Shown piece by piece: positions 59,153 through 64,000 of a stretch of 64,000 nucleotides of DNA. The position numbers and the translations under genes were made by a program. Positions within the stretch are counted from its first letter, which is position 1. Each line of letters begins with the position of its first letter. This DNA comes from Janthinobacterium lividum (GTDB lineage: Bacteria; Pseudomonadota; Gammaproteobacteria; Burkholderiales; Burkholderiaceae_D), in assembly GCF_011601275.1 (NCBI RefSeq), contig NZ_JAAOLY010000004.1, positions 186,001 to 250,000 of the forward strand, written 5' to 3'. The notes under the pieces were generated by a model, which had not been told where the DNA came from, made no database searches, and saw only the letters and a list, made by a program, of their open reading frames with translations.

Positions 59153-59833
59153 TTATGGCGCGCTGAGGATCTTCGTCAGCGCGATGCGATACGCGGGCTG
59201 CACGTCGCCATGCTGGTCCAGCTTGTCCGTCATGATCACGCCGAAACCTTGCGCGTACCACACGTATTCGCCGCTTTTGCCTTTGCTTTTGCCGCCGACG
59301 TCATGCAGTTCGAACTTGCAGGCGTCGGGGAAGCGGCGCCCGCCCAGTTCCAGGCGTTCCCAGCCCAGGAAGGTGATCGAGAAATTGCGCTCGTCCGTGC
59401 GCGTCGAGGTGGTGATCTTGTCGGACAGGCCCGCCAGCGGGTAGTGGGTGCTCGTTTGCGTGTCCGAAAATTGCACGCGCACTTCCTGGCCGGGGCGCAT
59501 GTTGGCGGGGATGGCGGACTGCGGCGTGTAGACGTTCTTGCTGCGCACGCTGCCGTCTTCATTGTAATGGACGTTGCCTGTCAAGAATACCTGGCCATCG
59601 CGGATGTCCTGGTAGGACGTGGCCAGCAGCACGCCGCCATCGAGGATCAGCTGCGTGCCCTTTTGTTTCTTGCCCTCGAAGGTTTCCTCGACGTTGACTT
59701 GCGCGTCGCCATTGTTCTTGCTGAACTTGATGCCCGTCGTCAGTTCCATGCACTCGCCCACCGTGGGCGCCGCCTGTACGCTCGCTGCCGTCAAAACGCT
59801 TGCCGCCACCATCCCGAACCATGCTGCTTTCAT
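59153..59833 (-). CDS. Periplasmic protein of unknown function upstream of tle3
   Basis: A 226-residue protein with signal peptide (FGMVAASVLTAASVQA) and no lipobox. The mature part is beta-rich with several DG turns (LILDGGVLLATSYQDIRDGQVFLTG) and two cysteines (GECMEL, PDACKFEL) that could pair. I do not recognise the family. It lies 92 bp before tle3 on the same strand, so an immunity role against Tle3 is possible, but Tli3 of Pseudomonas is a lipoprotein and I see no likeness. A general secreted protein is equally possible. Confidence 0.6.
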   Translation of the reverse strand: MKAAWFGMVAASVLTAASVQAAPTVGECMELTTGIKFSKNNGDAQVNVEETFEGKKQKGTQLILDGGVLLATSYQDIRDGQVFLTGNVHYNEDGSVRSKNVYTPQSAIPANMRPGQEVRVQFSDTQTSTHYPLAGLSDKITTSTRTDERNFSITFLGWERLELGGRRFPDACKFELHDVGGKSKGKSGEYVWYAQGFGVIMTDKLDQHGDVQPAYRIALTKILSAP

Positions 59834-59902
59834 TGTCTTCCTGGCTATCTTGTAAAGGCGTGATGATAGCGTGTCTGGAAGCAACGTGGCGCAGCGCTGA
59901 TG

Positions 59903-60232
59903 CTATTTCACGGGGGCGATGGGGATGCTGGGCACCGCAGGTGTGGACGCTGGCGGCTCGGTGGGTTTGCCGCTGCGCGGTTTGTCCCCATGATTGGCCG
60001 TCGGTTTGCCGCGCCGCGTGCGCTTGTCCATGCGGGTTTTGCTGGTCTTGCCGTCGTGGACCAGCTTGCCTTTGTTATCGAGCTTGTCGGAGGCATCCGA
60101 CTGCTGGCCGGGGTCCTTGGCGTTGTTGGTGTGGTTGCCCGTTTGGTTCAGATTCGTCGTCGACTGGGCTTGCACCCAGGCGCCGCCAACGGTCATCAGG
60201 GTGGCGGCCAGCAAGAGAGCGGGAGTTTTCAT
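59903..60232 (-). CDS. Small basic exported protein
   Basis: A 109-residue protein with signal peptide (ALLLAATLMTVGGAWVQAQ). The mature part is disordered: Asn/Gln/Asp-rich at first, then Lys/Arg-rich (KTRMDKRTRRGKP) and a proline-rich tail ending PIAPVK. No known domain. It resembles in style the exported low-complexity protein at 60888-61397. Confidence 0.55.
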   Translation of the reverse strand: MKTPALLLAATLMTVGGAWVQAQSTTNLNQTGNHTNNAKDPGQQSDASDKLDNKGKLVHDGKTSKTRMDKRTRRGKPTANHGDKPRSGKPTEPPASTPAVPSIPIAPVK

Positions 60233-60347
60233 GGTGCGTGTCCTGTATGGAAAGTAGGGAGTTGCTGTCGAGACTGGATTGTCACATGCGTGCCGTCGTA
60301 TCCAAGTAGGAATATGCCGCATGCGCGTGTGAGTATATTGCCAGTGT

Positions 60348-60860
60348 TCACGCTTGTTGGGCCGCACGCAAGCGCAGGCGCCGGGCGCTCAGGCCATCGC
60401 GCACGGACCATGCCAGCGAGACGGCGCCCATGGCGGCCAGCCACTGGCCGGGTCCGCCGGGCGGCAGGGCTTGCATGGCCGTCGGCAGGACCAGCCAGCT
60501 GGGCAGTGCTTGCAGCAGCAAGGTGGCGATCACGCCCAGGTTGATGAAGAGCAGGACGTGCAAGATACGTTCGGGCACGGGCAAGCGGCGCGTGTCGCCT
60601 TCGACCACGGTGTCGCGCAGCGAGACCAGTATCTCCGCAAGCAGCAATGCCACGGGCCACCACGCCAGCCAGCCATGCCAGCTGAACAGGCCCAGCGAGG
60701 GAAACAGCAGGCCGAAGATGACTTCGCGGGCGCTGTGCAGGCGCTGCTCGGCGGCCGCGCCTGGGCGCGACGGCAGCCGCGCGAGCAGCTCGTGGTTGAG
60801 GATGACGTCTGTCCCGCCCAGCAGGCCGTGCAGCAGCAACGCGGCCTGCAGCGCCGTCAT
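60348..60860 (-). CDS. Conserved-looking small membrane protein
   Basis: A 170-residue protein with about four hydrophobic helices (VIFGLLFPSLGLFSWHGWLAWWPVALLLAEILV, ILHVLLFINLGVIATLLLQALPSWLVLP). Polar motifs between them, HELLARLPSR, LHSAREVIFG and DTVVEGDTRRLPVPER, look like conserved sites. I cannot name the family. It stands between two small exported proteins on the same strand. Confidence 0.55.
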   Translation of the reverse strand: MTALQAALLLHGLLGGTDVILNHELLARLPSRPGAAAEQRLHSAREVIFGLLFPSLGLFSWHGWLAWWPVALLLAEILVSLRDTVVEGDTRRLPVPERILHVLLFINLGVIATLLLQALPSWLVLPTAMQALPPGGPGQWLAAMGAVSLAWSVRDGLSARRLRLRAAQQA

Positions 60861-60887
60861 GGCTATCCCGTGCCGCGTTGCCGGGGC

Positions 60888-61397
60888 TTAGCGGCCGGGC
60901 TGGCGCGGCGGCACCACGCCCGTGTTGCCCGTGGTGCCGGAGTTACCAGTGTTGCCAGTGTTACCCGACGTGCCAGAGGTGCTGGTATTGCCGGAAGTCC
61001 CCGATGTCCCTGACGTGCCCGAAGTTCCCGACGTGCCTGTACCGCCCGTATTGCCATTCATGTTTTGCGTACCGCTGCGCGCGGCGTTGCCTGCGGACTG
61101 GCCGGCGCTGCCCGGGGCGCCGCCGCCCGAGTTGCTGCCGCTGGTGGACTGTCCCGCGCTGGTCGATTGTCCCGTATCGTGATTGCGCGACTTGCCGGAT
61201 TTCTGCTTCTGCTTCTTGTCATGCTTGCGCGGCGTGGTGTCGTCCTGTCGCGTATTTTGCTGCGTATCTTGCTGTGTCGCCGTGCCCGTGTTGCCGGTGT
61301 TGCCTGTGGTATTGCCAGTGCCCGTCGATTGCGCCTGTGCCAGGGCGCTTGCACTACCGAACAGCAGGATGGCCAGCATCAATGCGGATGGTTTCAT
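60888..61397 (-). CDS. Exported low-complexity Gly/Thr/Ser/Asn-rich protein
   Basis: A 169-residue protein with signal peptide (LMLAILLFGSASALAQA) and a mature part made almost only of G, T, S, N and Q, broken by a basic patch (KHDKKQKQKSGKSRNHD). TSG triplets repeat in tandem (GTSGTSGTSG) and NTG units recur at both ends. No fold is expected; such proteins may be matrix, surface or water-binding. The repeated codons (GTGCCGGAAGT-like units near 60940-61050) could vary in number. Confidence 0.6.
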   Translation of the reverse strand: MKPSALMLAILLFGSASALAQAQSTGTGNTTGNTGNTGTATQQDTQQNTRQDDTTPRKHDKKQKQKSGKSRNHDTGQSTSAGQSTSGSNSGGGAPGSAGQSAGNAARSGTQNMNGNTGGTGTSGTSGTSGTSGTSGNTSTSGTSGNTGNTGNSGTTGNTGVVPPRQPGR

Positions 61398-61513
61398 GGG
61401 AACTCCTTCTCGTGGCATGAAGTGGAGTACCGATTCTGGCACGCGCGGGCAGGGCTGCAAGTAGGAGCGCGCCGCCTGCTGCTGTGGGTGCATGGCTGGC
61501 CGTGGCGCAGGCG

Positions 61514-62860
61514 TCAGCGGAACTGCTCGGTTGAAATGTCGAAACGCTTGAGCTTGTCGTACAGGGTTTTCTTGGGAATATTCAAGCTGGCGGCCGCCTC
61601 GATGACGTTGCCGTTGTGGCGGCGCAAGGCTTCCTCGATGATGGAAATTTCGAACGTGTCGACTTGCTCGGCCAGCGACGCTTCGCGGCAGCCGGCCGGG
61701 CTCAGGGTGTCGTCGAGCAGGCCCAGCACGAAGCGGTCGGCCACGTTGTGCAGCTCGCGCACATTGCCGGCCCAGCGCTGCGCCATCAGGGATGCGATCA
61801 GCTCGCCGCTGACGAGGGCGGCCGGCTGGCCGTAGCGCAGGGCTGCCTGCAGCACGAAGAACTCGAACAGCAGGGGGATATCCTCGCGCCGGTTGCGCAG
61901 GGCGGGCAGGGTCAGGCTGGCCACGTTCAGGCGGTAATACAGGTCGGGCCGGAATTTCCCCTGTTCCGCCAGCACATTCAAATCTTCCTTGGCGGCGGCG
62001 ATGACGCGGAAATTCACGGATATCAATTTGTTCGAGCCTAGGCGCTCGACCTGCCGCTCCTGCAGCACCCGCAGCAGTTTCACTTGCAGGGCCAGCGGCA
62101 TGCTTTCGATTTCATCGAGGAACAGGGTGCCGCCGTTCGCGTACTCGATCTTGCCGATGCGCTGGCGCTGCGCGCCCGTAAACGCGCCTTCCTCGTGGCC
62201 GAACAGTTCCGATTCGAAGATCGATTCGGGCAGGGCGCCGCAATTGATCGCGACGAACGGGTGGTCGCGCCGCTCGCTGAAGTCGTGCAGGCAGCGGGCG
62301 ATCAGTTCTTTGCCTGTCCCCGTTTCGCCGAGGATGATGATGTCGGCCGATTTCGGCGCCAGGTTCAGCACCAGCTGGCGTACCTTGGCCATGGCCGCGC
62401 TGCGGCCCACGATGCGCGCTTCGATGCCGACCCGCTGCTCGAGCTGGCGGCGCAAGTTCATGTTTTCCAGCACCAGGTGGCGCTTGTCGAGCGCGCGGCG
62501 GCACACTTCCACCAGCAAGTCGGCGGAAAACGGTTTTTCGATGAAATCGTAGGCGCCACGGCGCATGGCGCCCACGGCCATCGACACGTCGCCGTGTCCC
62601 GTGACGAGGATGACGGGCAGGCTGGCGTCCTGCGCCACGGCGATATCGAGCAGTTTCAAGCCATCCATGCCGGGCAGCTTGATGTCGCTCAATAAAATGC
62701 CCGCAAATTCGGGCACCAGATAGGGCAGCGCTTCCTCGGCCGTGGCGACGGCCGTCACTTGCAAGCCCGCCAGTTCCAGCGATTGCCGGGCGCCCTTGCG
62801 CACGACGGCATCGTCTTCCACCAGCAGCACTTGCATGCCTTCAAAATTATTCTCGTGCAT
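61514..62860 (-). CDS. dctD: Sigma-54-dependent response regulator (DctD-like)
   Basis: This 448-residue protein has an N-terminal receiver (phospho-acceptor Asp59 in LLSDIKLPGMDG), an AAA+ domain (Walker A GETGTGKE at 178-185, sigma-54 contact loop GAFTGA at 225-230) and a Fis-type HTH at the end (NVIEAAASLNIPKKTLYDKLKRF). It activates sigma-54 promoters, for DctD those of C4-dicarboxylate uptake. The partner kinase gene ends 3 bp upstream of its start. The dct name is by family; no transporter is in the window. Confidence 0.88.
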   Translation of the reverse strand: MHENNFEGMQVLLVEDDAVVRKGARQSLELAGLQVTAVATAEEALPYLVPEFAGILLSDIKLPGMDGLKLLDIAVAQDASLPVILVTGHGDVSMAVGAMRRGAYDFIEKPFSADLLVEVCRRALDKRHLVLENMNLRRQLEQRVGIEARIVGRSAAMAKVRQLVLNLAPKSADIIILGETGTGKELIARCLHDFSERRDHPFVAINCGALPESIFESELFGHEEGAFTGAQRQRIGKIEYANGGTLFLDEIESMPLALQVKLLRVLQERQVERLGSNKLISVNFRVIAAAKEDLNVLAEQGKFRPDLYYRLNVASLTLPALRNRREDIPLLFEFFVLQAALRYGQPAALVSGELIASLMAQRWAGNVRELHNVADRFVLGLLDDTLSPAGCREASLAEQVDTFEISIIEEALRRHNGNVIEAAASLNIPKKTLYDKLKRFDISTEQFR

Positions 62861-62863
62861 ACC

Positions 62864-64000
62864 CTATTCCTTCGTCTCTATCTTATTCTCCCCCGAGGCG
62901 CAGCTCAGGGTGATGGTAAATTGCGCGCCGCCCCCTTCCTGCGCGCTGCGGTTGCGCACGGCCAGGGCGCTGCCGGCCGCCCGCAGTATGCCTGCGCTGA
63001 TCGACAATCCCAAGCCCAGCCCGTGTTCCTTGGTTGTATAGAAGGGGTCGAAGATCTTGTCGAGCGAAGCCAGCGGGATGCCGGGGCCATTATCGGTGAT
63101 ATGCAGCACGGCGAGCTCGCCTTCGCGGCGCACCTGGAACCAGATTTGCACGGGCTCGTTTTCCGGCACGGCATCCATGGCGTTCGTGATCAGATTGGTA
63201 AACACCTGTTCCAGGCCGATGGCGTTGCACAGCACGATGATGTCTTCCTCCAGCCAGCTTTCATGCAGGGTCAAACGCTGCGAGTTCTTGCGCGTGCGGA
63301 TTTGCAGCATGGTTTGCGCAAACGCCTGGCGCACGCTGACGGGTTTGCGCGCATCGTCGCTGCGCCGCGCAAAGCCTTTCAGTTGCGAGGTCACATAGCC
63401 GAGGCGCTTGACGAGGTCGGAAATGGTCGACAGGTTGTCGAGCGCATCGTCGATCTGGCCCCGCGCCAGAAACACCTTGGCATTGTCGGAAAACGTTTGC
63501 AGGGCGGCCAGCGGCTGGTTCAGCTCGTGCGTGACGCCGGCCGCCATCTGGCCGATGGCCGCCAGCTTGCCGCTTTGCACCAGTTCCGCCTGGGCATAGC
63601 GCAAGGTTTGCTCGGCCCGTTCGCGCTCGGCCACCTCGGCTTGCAGGCGGCCATTCGCGTGGACCAGGTCGGCCGTGCGCTGCTCGACCTTGATTTCCAG
63701 CTGTTCATACGCGCGCGCCAGGGTTTGTTGCGCGTTGAGCTTGTCGGCGATGCGGCGCCGGCGCTGGCGCGCATACATCAGGGCCAGCAGCAGCAAGGCC
63801 CAGCCCAGCGCGGCGGCGATGGCCGCGTTGCGCGCCGCCTCATTCACCTGGTCGAGCTCGGCCAGCACCGTGATCTGCCATTGCAGCGGGCCCAGCGCAC
63901 GGTTCACGGCCAAGTAGTCGGCGCTGCCGGACAGGGCGGGGGTGTCACTCGTCTGCGGACGTTCCAGTGTCATCACGCTGGCGCCGTCGGCGAACTGGCG
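62864..64000 (-). CDS. dctB: Sensor histidine kinase (DctB-like), cut by window end
   Basis: The visible C-terminal part (about 378 residues) starts inside a periplasmic sensor domain (SGSADYLAVNRALGPLQWQITVLAEL). A membrane helix follows (AAIAAALGWALLLLALMYA), then a coiled-coil, the phospho-acceptor box THELNQPLAAL and the ATPase part (N-box NLITNAMDAVP, ITDNGPGIP, LGLGLSISAGI). The layout matches DctB, which senses succinate and related C4-dicarboxylates. The frame is open past the window edge. Confidence 0.88.
   Translation of the reverse strand, partial: RQFADGASVMTLERPQTSDTPALSGSADYLAVNRALGPLQWQITVLAELDQVNEAARNAAIAAALGWALLLLALMYARQRRRRIADKLNAQQTLARAYEQLEIKVEQRTADLVHANGRLQAEVAERERAEQTLRYAQAELVQSGKLAAIGQMAAGVTHELNQPLAALQTFSDNAKVFLARGQIDDALDNLSTISDLVKRLGYVTSQLKGFARRSDDARKPVSVRQAFAQTMLQIRTRKNSQRLTLHESWLEEDIIVLCNAIGLEQVFTNLITNAMDAVPENEPVQIWFQVRREGELAVLHITDNGPGIPLASLDKIFDPFYTTKEHGLGLGLSISAGILRAAGSALAVRNRSAQEGGGAQFTITLSCASGENKIETKE

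Noticed and set aside
55006-61397. A type VI secretion gene cluster around tle3/tla3
   Set aside because: No vgrG, hcp, PAAR, tssB/C or clpV-like sequence in the window; only the effector and adapter are present.

Overview
The window reads as chromosomal DNA of a GC-rich betaproteobacterium, most likely Oxalobacteraceae (Janthinobacterium/Massilia/Duganella type). This rests on codon use, the Burkholderiales-type porin, the gcr-type membrane protein and the many small stress lipoproteins. The genus is an inference; no rRNA, tRNA, CRISPR array, prophage or insertion sequence was seen. Genes are dense on both strands and both window edges cut a gene: an MsbA-like ABC transporter on the left and a DctB-like histidine kinase on the right.

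Layout. 0-6.7 kb: end of an ABC exporter, a YwqK-type repeat protein, MarR regulator, ClC channel, then a divergent nhaR/terC pair followed by terB and ynfA. 6.7-11.7 kb: a compact glycerate/sugar-diacid unit (cdaR, MFS permease, glycerate 2-kinase) and an oxidoreductase. 11.8-16.8 kb: a LysR regulator, a DUF1800/DUF1501 secreted pair and an AI-2E family protein. 16.9-23.4 kb: a 74-residue orphan gene behind two LexA-type boxes, then lipid-phosphate enzymes (PAP2 phosphatase, lipid kinase, metallophosphoesterase), cardiolipin synthase and gcr. 23.7-30.5 kb: porin, DUF3617 protein, TerC-CBS-CorC protein and an M16 peptidase.

30.6-46.7 kb is a cell-envelope stress cluster: three OmpA-type proteins, several glycine-zipper lipoproteins, tiny membrane proteins, DUF4398, ferritin-like, DUF883/holin-like, patatin phospholipase, BON, AI-2E and YihY proteins, plus one Crp/Fnr regulator. 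I find a recurring 16-bp palindrome (core GTnCG-n4-CGnAC) in the intergenic regions of this cluster. In seven cases its centre lies exactly 29.5 nt upstream of a -10-like hexamer, the class II geometry of Crp-type activators. I propose this as an undescribed local regulon of the Crp/Fnr protein at 33.0 kb.

47.1-55.0 kb: alpha-2-macroglobulin and its coupled partner penicillin-binding protein 1C. 55.0-59.8 kb: an orphan type VI lipase effector Tle3 with its adapter Tla3 and a possible periplasmic immunity protein. 59.9-61.4 kb: small secreted or membrane proteins of unknown function. 61.5-64 kb: a DctD/DctB-type sigma-54 two-component system.
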